DNA of 64,000 bases from NCBI GenBank assembly GCA_963850205.1, contig CAWKKJ010000012.1, forward strand, positions 186,001 to 250,000. The letters run 5' to 3'. Position 1 is the first letter of the stretch. Every line of letters starts with the position of its first letter. Source of the DNA: JACVRW01 sp963850205 (lineage in GTDB: Bacteria > Actinomycetota > Thermoleophilia > Solirubrobacterales > Thermoleophilaceae). Positions 33,261 to 43,782 of this stretch are shown here, piece by piece. Under the pieces are notes generated by a model, which searched no databases, had not been told where the DNA came from, and worked only from the letters and a program-made list of their open reading frames with translations. The translations under genes were made by a program, and so were the position numbers.

Positions 33261-33980
33261 GTGGCCGGCCGTGCCGTCATTCTCGCCGGGGGCCCGGGCA
33301 CGCGCCTGCGGCCTTACACGACGGTCCTTCCCAAGCCGCTGATGCCGATCGGTGATCGTCCGATCCTCGACATCGTGGTGCGTCAGCTGCGGCACCAGGG
33401 CTTCGAGCGGATCACGATCCCACCGGCTACCTGGCCGAGCTGATCGAGGCGTTCTTCGGTGACGGCGCCGCTACGGCATCCCGATCGACTACCCGCGAAG
33501 ACGAGCCGCTCGGCACCGTCGGCGCGCTCGCCCTGATCGAAGGGCTCGACGAGCACGTTCCTCGTGATGAACGGCGACGTGCTCACCGACCTGACTACGC
33601 GCGACTGCTCGAGCGCACGCCGACCGGGGCGGCCGCCACGATCGCGACGCACGAGCGCGACGTCCAGGTCTCGCTCGGCGTGCTGCAGTTCGACGACGGA
33701 GCCGACCCGAGCGCCTGACCGGCTACGACGAGAAGCCGACACTACGAGTACGAGGTCGATGGGCGTCTACTGCTTCTCGCCGCGCGGCTCGGCTACATGA
33801 GCCGACGAGCGCCTCGACTTCCCGGATCTGGTCCTGCGGCTGATGCGGCCGGCGAAACGTGCGCGCGCTACCGCTCCGACGGCTACTGGCTCGACATCGG
33901 GCGCCACGAGGACTATGAGCAGGCGCGGACGAGTTCGAGCGGCTGCGCTCGCGTTTATTGCCCGGCGAACGTCCCGCGAG
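33261..33980 (+). pseudogene. Sugar-phosphate nucleotidyltransferase, multiply frameshifted
   Basis: Starts as a clear NTP-transferase: AVILAGGPGTRLRPYTTVLP with KPLMPIGDRPILDIVVRQL (nucleotide-binding loop and Lys). It then continues through at least six frame changes: GYLAELIEAFF, DEPLGTVGAL, VMNGDVLTDL (metal-binding Asp), ATIATHERDVQVSLGVLQF, TGYDEKPTL, MGVYCFSP and SDGYWLDIGRHEDYEQA. All expected motifs appear in the right order and spacing. Every break needs only one or two bases, and no in-frame stop appears within motifs. The product would make an NDP-sugar (e.g. GDP-mannose or dTDP/UDP-glucose) for the EPS locus. Sequencing error is the simplest explanation. Confidence 0.72.
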
Positions 33981-33984
33981 CGAG

Positions 33985-35123
33985 CACTCAGGGACGCGCC
34001 ATCGTCTGCCTCGGCTTCGCGGAGTGGGACCCGAGCTGTGGACCAACCAGCACCACCTGATGTCGCGGCTCGCGCGACGGAAACCCCGTGCTGTTCATCG
34101 AGTCGCTCGGGCTGCGCGGCCGACAGCTCGCCGGCGCGTGACCTCCGGCGCATGCTGCGGCGCCTTCCTCGCGGCCTCGGCCCCGCGTCTGCGCGACGAC
34201 GTGCACGTGCTCTCGCCGCTGGTCGTCCCCTACCACAGTCGCGTCGGCGCGGCGGCTCAACGAGCGCCTGCTGCCGGAGTCGTCGCCGGGCGGACGCGGC
34301 GCCTGGGCATCTCGCGCCGATCCTCTGGGCCTACGTTCCGCAGGCCGAGGTCCTGCTCGATCGCTCGACCCGCGCCTCGTCGTCTACCACTGCGTCGACG
34401 ACATCGCCGCTCAGGAGCGAATCGACCCAGAGCTTTCAGCGCGCCGAGGAGCGTTCGCGCCCGGGCCGACCTCGTGATCGCGAGCTGCGCCGGCGCTCGC
34501 CGAGCGGATGCTCGGAGCTGGTCCGCGACGTGCTCCTGGCGCCGAACGTCGCAGACACCGAGCTGTTCTCCGCCGCCCTCCAGCCGGACCGGTCGATCCT
34601 GCGCATCGACGCGCTGCCCCCGCCGCGGATCGTCTTCATGGGCGCGGTGAGCGCGATCAAGCTGGACTCGCTGCTCGTCGAGCTGGCGACGCACGGCCGA
34701 CTGGACGTTCGCGCTCGTCGGCCCCGTCGGTCTCGGCGACCCGCGCACCGACGTCTCGGTGCTCCGGCGCAGCCCGAACATCCACCTGCTCGGGACCGCG
34801 CCCTACGGGAGCTCCGGCGGTGCTGCGCGGAGCGGATGCGGGGATCATCCCGTACGCATCAACCAGCTGACCCGAGCGTCTTCCCGATGAAGGTCTACGA
34901 GTACCTCGCGGCCGGGCTGCCGGTGATACCACGCCCCTGCCCGCCCTCACCGGCGTCGAGGGCTTGGTGGCGGCGGCCGATGCCGCAGGCGATGGCAGAG
35001 GCGCTCGACCGCGAGCTAGCCGGCGACGGCCCGGAGCGGCGCGCGGAGCGCTCGCGTGCCGCATCACGTTTCTCGTGGGACACGCGACTGGAGGAGATCG
35101 ACGCGGCCTTGCCCTCCCCATGA
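33985..35123 (+). pseudogene. Glycosyltransferase (TuaH-like GT4), multiply frameshifted
   Basis: Pieced together across frames it reads RAIVCLGFAEWDPELW, TNQHHLMSRLARR, LFIESLGLR, VVYHCVDDIAAQERID, DLVIASA, VLLAPNVADTELFSAAL, PPPRIVFMGAVSAIKLDSLL, VFPMKVYEYLAAGLPVI and FSWDTRLEEIDAALPSP at the stop. The order matches TuaH-type glycosyltransferases of teichuronic-acid/EPS loci, with the donor-site Lys/Glu in MKVYEYLAAG. At least eight single-base indels are needed. The exact start is not certain. The stop overlaps the next gene (ATGA), as expected of an intact operon. Confidence 0.68.
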
Positions 35124-36227
35124 GCGACGTCCTCCTCACCGGGCACACGCCCACGCTCGACTCGGGGCGGGCTCTGCGTACCTACGCGGTGGCCAGCGCG
35201 CTCGCCCTGGAGGAGCCCCTGGAGATCCGCTACGTGCAGTTCGGGGCGGCGGAGCCGGCACCCGAGTACCGCGATCCACAGCGCTTCAGGCTGCACGCGC
35301 TGCGTCCCTCGCGGGGGCGACGAAGGGTCCTCTCCTACGTCCGCGCCCGCGCCGCGCGCGTACCGCGGGGCTTCGCCCGAGGGGTCTCGCCCGAGCTGAG
35401 CGCCGCCGGGCAGGCCCCGGCCGGACGGCTGATCGCGGATGGCCCGGTCGTGGGCGCTGCCCTGCTTCTCGGCCGCGGCGACCCGTTCGTGTACTGCGCC
35501 CACAACGTGGAGTCAGCCTTTCGCGAGACGGTGGCGGACCGCGACCTCGGCTCCGCCGAGTACCTGGGCCGGTTCGAGCGGAGACTGCTGAGCCAGGCGT
35601 CCGAGTCGTGGATGGTGAGCGACCAGGACATGGAGCTGGCACGGCAGCTGTGCCCGGACGCACGGCTGCGTCTGGTACCGAACGCGCTGGACGTGAACGC
35701 CATCGAGCCGGCCGCGGTCGATCCAGGCCAGCGGCGGGCCGTCTTCATCGGAAGCTTCACCTACGAGCCCAACCGGCGCGCCCTTCGGTACCTCCTGGAC
35801 GACGTGATGCCGCTGGTCTGGGAGCGTCTGCCCGATGCGAGGCTGCGGCTCGCCGGCGGCGGTCTCGACGGTCCCCCGTCGGAGGATCCGCGCGTCGAGC
35901 CGCTGGGTTATGTCGATCACGTTCGTGACGCCTATGCCGGCGCCACCTGCGCCGTGGTGCCGTTGCTGGAGGGAGGGGGGTCCCCGCTTCAAGTTCATCG
36001 AGGCGCTCGCCTATGCGCTCCCCGTGGTGGCGACCCCCAAGGCCGCGGCGGGACTGCGTGTTGAGGCGGGCCGTGACTACGCGCAGGCCGGCCCCGACGC
36101 GCCAGGGTTCGCAGCCGCACTCGCCGCCGTTCTCGCGGACGGCGGCAGCCGGCTCGGTGAGAACGGGCGCCGGCTCGTCGAGCGGCTTTACTCGGTCGAG
36201 GCGGTGGCGCGCGCCCTCCGCGACTGA
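35120..36227 (+). CDS. GT4-family glycosyltransferase (one frameshift)
   Basis: 368 residues after correcting one extra base near 35975-35985, at a GGGAGGGGGG run. Part 1: LLTGHTPTLDSGRALRTYAV, FVYCAHNVESAFRETVADRD, WMVSDQDMELARQLCP, LVPNALDVNAIEP and VFIGSFTYEPNRRALRYLLD. Part 2: FKFIEALAYALPVVATPKAA (donor-site Glu) and ENGRRLVERLYSVEAVARAL. The ATG at 35120 overlaps the preceding stop by 4 nt. The homopolymer position of the break argues for a sequencing indel. Confidence 0.82.
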
Positions 36228-36232
36228 CCCCG

Positions 36233-37081
36233 CTAGGGGCTGCGGTCGGGGGGCCTCCGGCCCGGCCCGCCGAACGCCCCTCGCGCCCGGGCGACGATTC
36301 CTCGCCGGCGCGCAGCGGACGCGGGCGGCGGCGGAACCGGCGCCCCCTCGAGGACCGCAGAAGGGACGTCCGTGACCATCCACTCGGCTCGGCCGCGATC
36401 GAGCTCTGAGGCGGCGGCGAGACCCTCCGCGAGGCCGGCACGGTCCACGGTGGCGAGGCCGTGGGCGTCGGAGGCGATCACGTGCGCCATGCCCTCGGTC
36501 ACAGCCGCCCTCGCGAACCGCCCTGAGCGGGACTTTCGCGGTCGCGCCAGCGAGGAGGCGGTGAGCTGTACGAGTACGCCCCGGTCCACGAGGTCCGCGA
36601 GCCGCTCGGGCGACTGCTGAAAGCTCGGGTTTCGCTCGGGGTGAGCGAGGAGGAGCCGGTAGCCGCGCCACCGGACGGCATCGAGCATTCGCTCGAAGTG
36701 GGGGGGCAGCTCGCCGTACGGGGTCTCTACCAGCAGGTCGCTTCCGCGCTGGCCGTACGAGACGAGCCTCAAGGCGTCATCGGTTGCATCGAGGGCCCAG
36801 GTCAGGTCGACCTCACCGGCGGGAACCAGCGCGAGGGCGACACCCTCCTGATCGAGCAGGCGTCCAAGCGCGGCCGTGCGCTCCGCGAGCTCCTCGGGGA
36901 CCACCCCGGGATGGTCGTCGCGGAGGTGCGGCGTCGCCGCGAGCGTCATCACGCCGTCGGCCACCGCCCGGCGCGCGAGCTCGAGGCTCCCGTCGGCCGA
37001 CGCGGGACCATCGTCTACGCCCGGAAGCACGTGGGCGTGGAGATCGACCACATCCGCATCGTAGTGCCCGGCGGATACCAT
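36233..37081 (-). CDS. CpsB/YwqE-type PHP-domain tyrosine-protein phosphatase
   Basis: 282 residues. Metal-binding motifs of the PHP fold are in place: DLHAHVLPGVDDGP (N-terminal HxH), LAATPHLRDDHPG, GEVDL, LLLAHPERNPSF and VIASDAHG. This family dephosphorylates the BY-kinase that controls EPS chain length. The divergent/convergent neighbours are a polymerase and a Wzz-kinase, so all regulatory parts are together. The ATG at 37081 leaves an 8-nt gap to the divergent polymerase ATG; an ATG 8 codons upstream would overlap it. Confidence 0.85.
   Translation of the reverse strand: MVSAGHYDADVVDLHAHVLPGVDDGPASADGSLELARRAVADGVMTLAATPHLRDDHPGVVPEELAERTAALGRLLDQEGVALALVPAGEVDLTWALDATDDALRLVSYGQRGSDLLVETPYGELPPHFERMLDAVRWRGYRLLLAHPERNPSFQQSPERLADLVDRGVLVQLTASSLARPRKSRSGRFARAAVTEGMAHVIASDAHGLATVDRAGLAEGLAAASELDRGRAEWMVTDVPSAVLEGAPVPPPPASAARRRGIVARARGAFGGPGRRPPDRSP
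37076..37081 (+). promoter_or_regulatory. Putative -10 (TACCAT) for polymerase 37090-38419
   Basis: TACCAT ends 8 nt before the ATG and contains the reverse complement of the divergent phosphatase start codon, so the promoter overlaps the neighbour's first codon. Confidence 0.4.
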
Positions 37082-37089
37082 TTCTGCCG

Positions 37090-38419
37090 ATGGGGGCCCG
37101 CGCAATCCGCCTCGAGTACGCGGCCGCCATGCTGATGGCCGTGCTGGCCGGAGCGGTCGTCACCCGGCGCCCCGAGCTGGCGCTGCCGGCAGTCGCTGCG
37201 ACGGCCTTCGTGCTGGCCGTGGCGCTTCTCGGCGACCGGGCGATCGCCTGGTTTGTCACCGTCGGCGCGGTGGTGCCCTGGTTTCCCATGCACGAGGGCC
37301 TGGAGGGAGGCTCGCTGGTTCCCACGGTGGTGCTGCCCGCGCTGATCATGCTCGCGGCCGCCGCCCCATGGGCCTGGTCGCTGGTCACACGCAGGGCGGT
37401 GCTGCCGCTCACCCGCAGCCACATCGTGATCGTCGGCGCCGTGGTCCTGACCTGGCTGCTCTCCTTCGATGCGGTCGGGACCGAGGCGCTGAACACCATC
37501 GCGTCCGGGGGCTTCCTCGTGGGAATCGCCACCTATGTGTTCGCCCGCCGCTTCCCCTGGCCGGAGCACTGGCTGCTGCCGGCGGTCGTGGGCATAGCCG
37601 TCCTGGTCGGTTGGGGGGCAGCCGAGTTCAGTTCCGATCCGGCGGAGCGGGTGGGCTGGTTCACTGGCTACCCGATCCTGTACGCGGCGCTGGTGGTCAC
37701 GCTCCTTCCCCCGGCGGTCGTCTGGGCCCTCTCCCGCTCCCGGTTGTTGGCCGGGGTGCTGCTGGCCGGCGGCATCGTTGCGGTGATCGCGAGCCAGACG
37801 CGAAGCGCCTGGCTGGCCGTCGTTGTGATGCTGCTGGTGCTCGTGGCTCTGCTCGTTCGTGGGCGCCGGGCGGGCAGCGTCGGGTTGCTCATCCTCGCCG
37901 TCTGCGGCCTGACCTACGCCATCGTGGCAAGCAACGCGCTCTCGGAGACCGTCTCGTCGCGCCTCTCGACCCGCAATCTCGCGACCGAGTCGGTGACCCA
38001 TCGCGAGTACACCTACGGCTACACCCTCGACCGTTTTGTGGAGCAGCCGCTAGTCGGGCCGGGGCTACGGAGGAGCGCTCAAGGAGGACATCGAGAACAG
38101 AACCGGCATCACGGCTGCCGACAACGGCTTCCTCTCCCTCGCCGGCGATCTCGGCGTGCTCGGCCTCCTTCTCGGCTTGCTGCCCGTAGCGGCGGCGGGC
38201 TCGACATTGTGGCGTGCCTGGCGCCACCTCGACGTGCCCGCGGCGGACATCTCGCTCGCGCTGGGTCTCGTGGGGGCCCTCGTGGTCACGCTGTTCTTCG
38301 ACACTTTCTACTGGCCGCAATCCGCGGCTCTGATGTACGCCTTCACCGCGGTGCTACTCGCACGGCGCCAGATGGCGCGCGACGAGCCCGCCTCACGCCA
38401 AGCTTCGGCAGCGCTCTAG
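37090..38419 (+). CDS. O-antigen polymerase/ligase family membrane protein (one frameshift)
   Basis: 442 residues after removing one base at ~38060 (CCGGGG run). It has about 11 membrane segments (LALPAVAATAFVLAVALLGD, LWALSR-type helices, WLAVVVMLLVLVALLV). The Wzy_C-type external region THREYTYGYTLDRFVEQPLVGPG continues in the next frame as YGGALKEDIENRTGITAADNG, then GFLSLAGDLGVLGLLLGLLP. It probably polymerises or ligates the repeat units of the second EPS system. It ends 4 nt into the convergent Wzz-kinase gene. Confidence 0.8.
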
Positions 38420-39951
38420 CGGGGCGCAGGCCAGGGGCCGTCCGTGGCCACGCTGCCGTAGTAGCTGTCGTCCCCACCCGCCTCCTTGGCGCCGGTGAGG
38501 ACGAGGCCGAGCACCGGGCGGTCGCTCTGCTCGAGCAGGCGGCGCGAAGCGGCCGCACGGTCGCGACGGGTGGAGCCGACCCGCGCCACCATCAGCACCC
38601 CGGTGACGTTGGGCAGGTCGAGGAGCGCGCGCGTGTCCGAAACGGGCAGGAGGGGGGGCGCGTCCACGATGACCACATCGGCCAGCTCGCGAGCCTCGTC
38701 GATGATCTCCCGCATCCGCCGGGTCCGGAGCAGATCGGCGGGGTTTGGTGGTGTCGGCCCCGTGGGCACGAGTTGCAGCCGGCCGTCGGGCGGTACGTCG
38801 ACCAGCGCCTCGCTGACCGGCTGATTGTTGACGAGGCAGAGCGAGAGCCCGAGCGGAGCCTCGGGCAACCCGAGCTGCCGCGCGGCGGCCGGGCGACGCA
38901 GGTCCGCGTCGATCACGATGACCCGCTCCCCGCCGGCGATCAGTGCCCGGGCCAGGTTGACCGCGACCGTCGTCTTCCCTTCGCCCGGGTCGCCGCTCGT
39001 GACCAAAAGGCAGCGATGGTGGCCCCCGACGTCGAGAAAGCGCAGCCCTTCGCGCAGCATCCGGTACGGCTCTGCCTGTTTCCCAACGAGCTCGCCGTCG
39101 GAGTCCTTGGGCACCGCGCCCCGCGGGATGGTCACCAGCACGCCGGATCCGAAGACGCGCTCGAACGCCTCGGAGGTCTTGAGGCGCCGGTCCAGGAAGT
39201 CGGCGAGCAGGGCGGCGCCGATCGCCAGCAGGACTCCGAGGAAGCCGGCGAGCACCGCGTTCCGCAGCGTCTTGGGCGACGAGGGGCTATCCGGCGGGGT
39301 GGCGCGCGCAACGACGTCCGCGTTGCCGGTCTGGAGCGCTCCGAGCACCTGCAGCTGCTCCAGGCTTTCCTCCAGGCCCTGGCGCTCGGAGGTGCTGTCC
39401 GGCGGTAGGGCATCGAGGTTCTCCTGCACCAGCGTCTGGGCGTCCTGGACCTTCGTCCGGTCGAGATCGCGCTGGTAGGCGATGTACTCGGCCGCGTACG
39501 CGTTTGCGATCGCGGCCGCCTGCGCAGGCGTGTCCGCCACCGCCTCGATCGTCACCACGTCCGAGTTCTCGTTTGGCGTGACCTTGATGCTGTCCTTGAC
39601 GTCGATGTCCGGGAAGCGCTCGGACAGCGCGCTCTGCACTCGCTGGGACACCGCCGGCGACTCGATCACCGCGATCTTCGTCGACGTGACGCGCTCGGGG
39701 TCGACGCCGCCCTCGAAGAGGTCGGACCCGAACAGCGTGCGCGCGAAACCGGGATCGCGAAGCAACAGCTCGGACTCGGCCGTGTACTCCTTCGACGAGG
39801 TCAGCGAGATGGCGAGCGAGGCGGCGATGCAGGCCACCACCACACCGATGATCAGCAGCTTCCGCTCCCCGAGAATCCGCAGGAAGTCGACCGTTGTCCG
39901 GCGACCGGCGTCGCCCTCGGCGGTCCCCTCGTTGCGCGCCTGTGCCGTCAT
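38416..39951 (-). CDS. Wzz-BY-kinase fusion: polysaccharide chain-length regulator with ATPase domain
   Basis: 511 residues. TM1 (LLIIGVVVACIAASLAISL, ~30) and TM2 (AVLAGFLGVLLAIGAALLAD, ~235) flank an extracytoplasmic Wzz domain. The cytoplasmic ATPase has Walker A TSGDPGEGKTTVAVNLARAL, Walker A' VIVIDADLRRP and Walker B DVVIVDAPPLLPVSD. Only a Tyr pair (DDSYYGS) stands in for the C-terminal tyrosine cluster of typical BY-kinases. The ATG at 39951 (MTAQARNEG) is preferred to one 15 codons upstream. Chain-length control with the PHP phosphatase at 36233 is the expected role. Confidence 0.88.
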   Translation of the reverse strand: MTAQARNEGTAEGDAGRRTTVDFLRILGERKLLIIGVVVACIAASLAISLTSSKEYTAESELLLRDPGFARTLFGSDLFEGGVDPERVTSTKIAVIESPAVSQRVQSALSERFPDIDVKDSIKVTPNENSDVVTIEAVADTPAQAAAIANAYAAEYIAYQRDLDRTKVQDAQTLVQENLDALPPDSTSERQGLEESLEQLQVLGALQTGNADVVARATPPDSPSSPKTLRNAVLAGFLGVLLAIGAALLADFLDRRLKTSEAFERVFGSGVLVTIPRGAVPKDSDGELVGKQAEPYRMLREGLRFLDVGGHHRCLLVTSGDPGEGKTTVAVNLARALIAGGERVIVIDADLRRPAAARQLGLPEAPLGLSLCLVNNQPVSEALVDVPPDGRLQLVPTGPTPPNPADLLRTRRMREIIDEARELADVVIVDAPPLLPVSDTRALLDLPNVTGVLMVARVGSTRRDRAAASRRLLEQSDRPVLGLVLTGAKEAGGDDSYYGSVATDGPWPAPR

Positions 39952-40044
39952 CGTCCGGTCATAGTCTCTCAGGGGACCCACGTCGGTAGCGCCCAAGGTC
40001 CGCCGGGGCCCTCCGGCACACCCGCTGGTGTCGCCTCGTCGGGC

Positions 40045-40081
40045 TAGGCTACGTCAGATGGCCGTCGAGCGGCTGCGATGA
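40045..40081 (+). promoter_or_regulatory. Putative -10 and 7-codon upstream ORF coupled to flippase 2
   Basis: TAGGCT (40045-40050) ends 7 nt before an ATG at 40058 that opens a 7-codon frame (M A V E R L R) whose TGA (40079-40081) overlaps the flippase ATG (40078) as ATGA. This looks like a leaderless upstream ORF that delivers ribosomes to the real start. Confidence 0.4.
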
Positions 40082-41542
40082 GCGGCGGCATGCATGTGGG
40101 GCGGGCGCGCGCAGCTCTGGACGTGGGGGTCCAGGTCGTCGGCCGGGCGCTGAACCTGATTCCCGGGGTGGTGGTCACGGTGCTGCTTGCCCGCACCCTG
40201 GGTGACGACAGCTTCGGCCAGTGGTCCACCGCGCTGGCCGTTGTCCAGATCGGCGCCACCGTCGGGGACTTCGGGCTCGAGCAGGTGGCCGTTCGCAAGG
40301 CGGCCGCCGAGCGCGGCCGCGAGCACGAGTGGATCGGCGCCCTCTTCACGCTCCGTCTCACGATCGCCGTGCCGGTCACCCTGGGGGCCGCGCTGGTGCA
40401 GCTGCTGCTGGCCGACAGCGCCACGATGGGCGCGACGGGCCTCCTGCTGTGCGGGACCCTGCTGATAGCGCCCTTCAGCGTCACCCGCACCACGTTCCAG
40501 CTTCGCGTCCGAAACGACCTGAGCGTGCTGGTCATGACGGTGAACAGCCTGCTGTGGACCGCCGCGGTCGTGGCGATCGCGCTCGGCGACGCCGGCATGG
40601 TGGCGTTCGCGGCCGCCTTCCTCGCCGCCGCGTTCCTGAGCACCCTGCTCGAGGTCTGGCTCGCGCTGCGGATGTCGCGCCCCCAGCTCCGCCGCTCCAC
40701 GGCGCTGTGGCGCGAGCTTGGCGCGCATCGGCGTGCCGGTCGGGCTCGCGGGGCTGCTCGTGATGGCCTACGTGAAGCTGGACCAGATACTGCTGTTCGC
40801 GCTGGCCGGCGCCGAGGACGCGGGCCTCTACGGCGCGGTCTACCGGATCCTCGACCAGGCGCAGTTCGTGCCGATCGCGCTCATGACCACGGTCTTTCCC
40901 ATCATGGCCGCGGCGTGGCCCGCCGACCCGTCGGGCGGTCCGCCGCCTCGGCCAGCTGATCGTCGACTACCTGGGAATGGTCTCGCTGCCCGCGCTCGGG
41001 TTCACGCTCGTGGCCTCGGAGCCGCTGGTTCGGCTGCTGTTCGGGGAGGACTTCATCGACGCGGCCCCGGCGCTGCCGATCCTGATGGGGGCTTTCGCGT
41101 TCATCTGCTTCGGCTACCTGGCCGGCAACCTGCGTGGTCCTGCTCGAGCTGCAACGGCTGTTCCTGCGGAACGCGCTCATCGCGCTCGTCTTCAACGTGG
41201 TCCTCAACCTGCGTGCTGATCCCTCCATACGGCTTCCTCGCTGCGGCCTGGGTGACGCTGGCCACCGAGATACTCGTATCTGCCCTCACCCTGAGCGCGG
41301 CGCTTCGGCATCTCGAACTGAGGCTGAGGCTTGGGCGCCTGCTGCGGGCGGCCGGCGCCGCGGGGGCGATGACGCTCGCGGTGGCCGTGCTACAGGAGGC
41401 GGGAATGCCGATCGGCGGGCTCTTGGCGGCGGCCGCGCTCGTGTACCCGTTCGCGCTGGTTGTCGCGGGCGCGCTGCGGCCCGCCGAGGTGCGCGACCTG
41501 CTCAAGCTTCGGCGGGGCGAGAAGATCGAGCCCGAAGGCTGA
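40078..41542 (+). pseudogene. Second polysaccharide flippase (Wzx), frameshifted
   Basis: Five consecutive frame segments make one flippase. They are GVQVVGRALNLIPGVVVTVL through VWLALRMSRPQLRRSTALWR (to ~40715), then ARIGVPVGLAGLLVMAYVKL and GLYGAVYRILDQAQFVPIAL (to ~40945). These are followed by VDYLGMVSLPALGFTLVASE and LLFGEDFIDAAPALPILMGA (to ~41130), LELQRLFLRNALIALVFNVV (to ~41215) and PYGFLAAAWVTLATEILVSA to the stop. Each junction is repaired by a single base. The ~14 membrane helices are otherwise complete. It pairs with the polymerase at 37090 as a second Wzx/Wzy set. Confidence 0.75.
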
Positions 41543-41569
41543 CGCCCGCGGACCCCCCGGGCGGCTCAG

Positions 41570-42785
41570 CTACGGCGTGGCGAGGGCGACCAGTGCCTCG
41601 GCGAGGAAGTCATCGATCAGCTCGAGGTACGCCGGGTGACGAAATCGCTGGGCCGCTTCGAAGGCGCTGTCCACGCGCCGGGCCGTGGCTTCCGGTTCCC
41701 GCAGGGTCCGGGCGAGAGCCAGGGCGCAGTCCTCGGCGTCGCCCGGCTCGAACAGCAGCGCCTGCTCCTCGTCGCGCAGCATCTCGGGTATGCCGCCCAC
41801 GCGCGAGGCCACCACCGGCACCCGAGCCAGCGCCGCCTCGGCACAGACGAGGGGAGCCGGCTCATCCCACACCGACGGAACGGCCACGACGTGCGCCTCC
41901 GTGAGCATGCGGCGGAGCCCCGCGGGGTCGAGCTTCCCGCGATGCTCGACGGCAGCGCCGATCGAGAGCTCTGCGGCCAGCTCGCTCAGGCTGGACTGAT
42001 AGTCGCGGTCGCCTGAGCCCGCCACCTCCAACCGGACCTCGAGGCCGTGCTCATCTCGAAGGGCGGCGACCGCGCGGTAGACCACATCAGGCCCTTGTAC
42101 GGCTCGAGACGGCCGATGAAGGCGATCGTGGGAACCTCCGCGGGGTGTCGTGCGATGCCCACGAAGGTCTCGCTCTGAGCGGTGGCCGGGATGACGAAGC
42201 GCTCGAGCGCCACCTGGACGCTCGGTGGAGCCGGGCTGAGCCGCTTCAGCGCCTGGCTGTTCCAGCAGATGGCGGCCGGCACCGGGCGGGCGGATCGAGG
42301 CGCAGGACCGGGAGGCGATTGACCAGGCGCATGAGAGCCGCCCACACCGCACGCAAGCCGCGATCGCCGGGCAACAGGTGCCTCGTGAAGCGATCTGATC
42401 GGTAGAGCTGCCCGAACCAGTGCTCGCACACGCGATAGGCCACGGGCGGACCGCTGGTCTCGGCGATCCGGATCGCCGCCTGAGGGATCGTCGCTCCGTT
42501 CCACACGAACACGAGCTCGGGCCTGAACGAAGCAAGCGCCCGGCGGGCGGTTACGGCTGCACGGATCGCGTCGACCGGTGCCAGGAGCGATCGTGCCCGT
42601 GCGGGCCCCGGCCAGGGCAATCGCCGCACGACACCCGGTGTGCGGCCGGATTCCGAGCCGCGCGTGGAGGTCAGCACCAGCACCCTGTGTCGCTCACGCA
42701 GATGGTCGACCACCGCCGCGCATTCGACCTCGTAGCCCCCTTCCACCGCCGGCGGGTAGATATTGGAGATCACCAGGATGCGCAT
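41570..42785 (-). pseudogene. GT4-family glycosyltransferase, two frameshifts
   Basis: N-terminal part (42785 to ~42285): MRILVISNIYPPAVEGGYEV, VLVLTSTRG, VFVWNGATIPQAAIRIAETS. Middle part (to ~42085, other frame): ICWNSQALKRLSPAPPSVQV and AEVPTIAFIGRLEPYKGL. C-terminal part: AVAALRDEHGLEVRLEVAGS, LTEAHVVAVPSVWDEPAPLV (donor-site Glu) and SRVGGIPEMLRDEEQALLF. All GT-B landmarks are present and collinear, so a functional gene with base-calling indels is plausible. It runs opposite to flippase 2, with its 3' end 28 nt beyond. Confidence 0.74.
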
Positions 42786-42823
42786 CGCTCAGAGCCCCGG
42801 CGGAGCCTGAGGCCGGACGGGCC

Positions 42824-43782
42824 TCACGGGATGTTGCGGTAGCGGGCGTCGTACGGGTCGTCGAAGGCCTGCTCGTCCAGGGCGGCGGCCACTTCGCGCA
42901 CGCCGTCCGGCACCCGCCGCTGGGGCTCGAAGTCGAGCTCCTCGCGCACCCGCTCGAACGAGACCTTGTAGTCACGCGGGTCCTCGTCGCGGCGCACGTA
43001 GCTCACCCGGCCGCGGGGGATCTGCGAGCCGATGATCTCCACCAGATCGCCTTCCGGTAGTTCTCGCGGGTGTCGCCGACGTTGAACACGTGACCGGCCA
43101 CCCGTTCGGTGGGCGCGTCCATCACCATGGCCACGGCCCGTGCCGCGTCGCGCACGTGCACGTAGGGACGCCAGAACTGCTCCCCGTACACCACCAGCTT
43201 GCGGTCAGCACCATCGCGGAACTCGTTGACCGTGAGGTCGAACCGCATGCGGGGCGACAGGCCGTAGAGGGTGGAGAAGCGCATCACGGTGGCGGACATC
43301 GGCTCCAGGGGGAGCGACAGCAGCGCCTTCTCGACGCCCACCTTGGTCTCGGCGTAGAGGGAGACCGGAGCAGCTCGGATTCCTCGGTGCGAGCACGAGG
43401 ATCCGTCATTTTCCGTAGTTCGTGCAGGTCGAGGCGAAGACGAAGCGCTTACGTCGGCCTTGCGGGCCCCTCGATGAGCGCCAGCGAGGCGTCGAGATTG
43501 ACGGCGCGCGCCCGGGGTCCCCGCGCAGGCCGGGTCGCCCACGATCGCGGCCAGATGCACCAACGCCACCGCTCCCTCCAGCGCCTGGACGCGGGCGGTC
43601 TCGTCCAGGATGTCGCCCTGCACCACCTCCGCGCCCCGTGCCGCCAGGTCGTCGGCCACGGCTCGCTGGTCGTGCAGCAGGAGGTCGAACACGCGCACGT
43701 CGCGCCCGGCCTCCAGGAGGTCCTCCACCAGGGCCGCGCCAACGTAGCCGGCCCCTCCAGTCACCAGAATCGGCTCGCTCAT
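42824..43782 (-). pseudogene. NAD-dependent epimerase/dehydratase, frameshifted
   Basis: Starts with the Rossmann motif ILVTGGAGYVGAALVEDLLE and VALVHLAAIVGDPAC. Two short breaks around 43370-43520 disturb the segment that should hold the catalytic Ser/Tyr area; SLYAETKVGVEKALL (YxxxK-like) is readable. It then continues VMRFSTLYGLSPRMRFDL, RPYVHVRDAARAVAMVMD and GHVFNVGDTRENYRK, and after a final break near 43055 ends as VREVAAALDEQAFDDPYDAR. It is a nucleotide-sugar epimerase/dehydratase of the extended SDR family. Its ATG overlaps the upstream glycosyltransferase stop by 4 nt. Confidence 0.75.

Noticed and set aside
33261..35123. Several small independent genes in this stretch
   Set aside because: The short frames are pieces of two conserved genes (nucleotidyltransferase and TuaH-like glycosyltransferase) whose motifs follow in order across frames.
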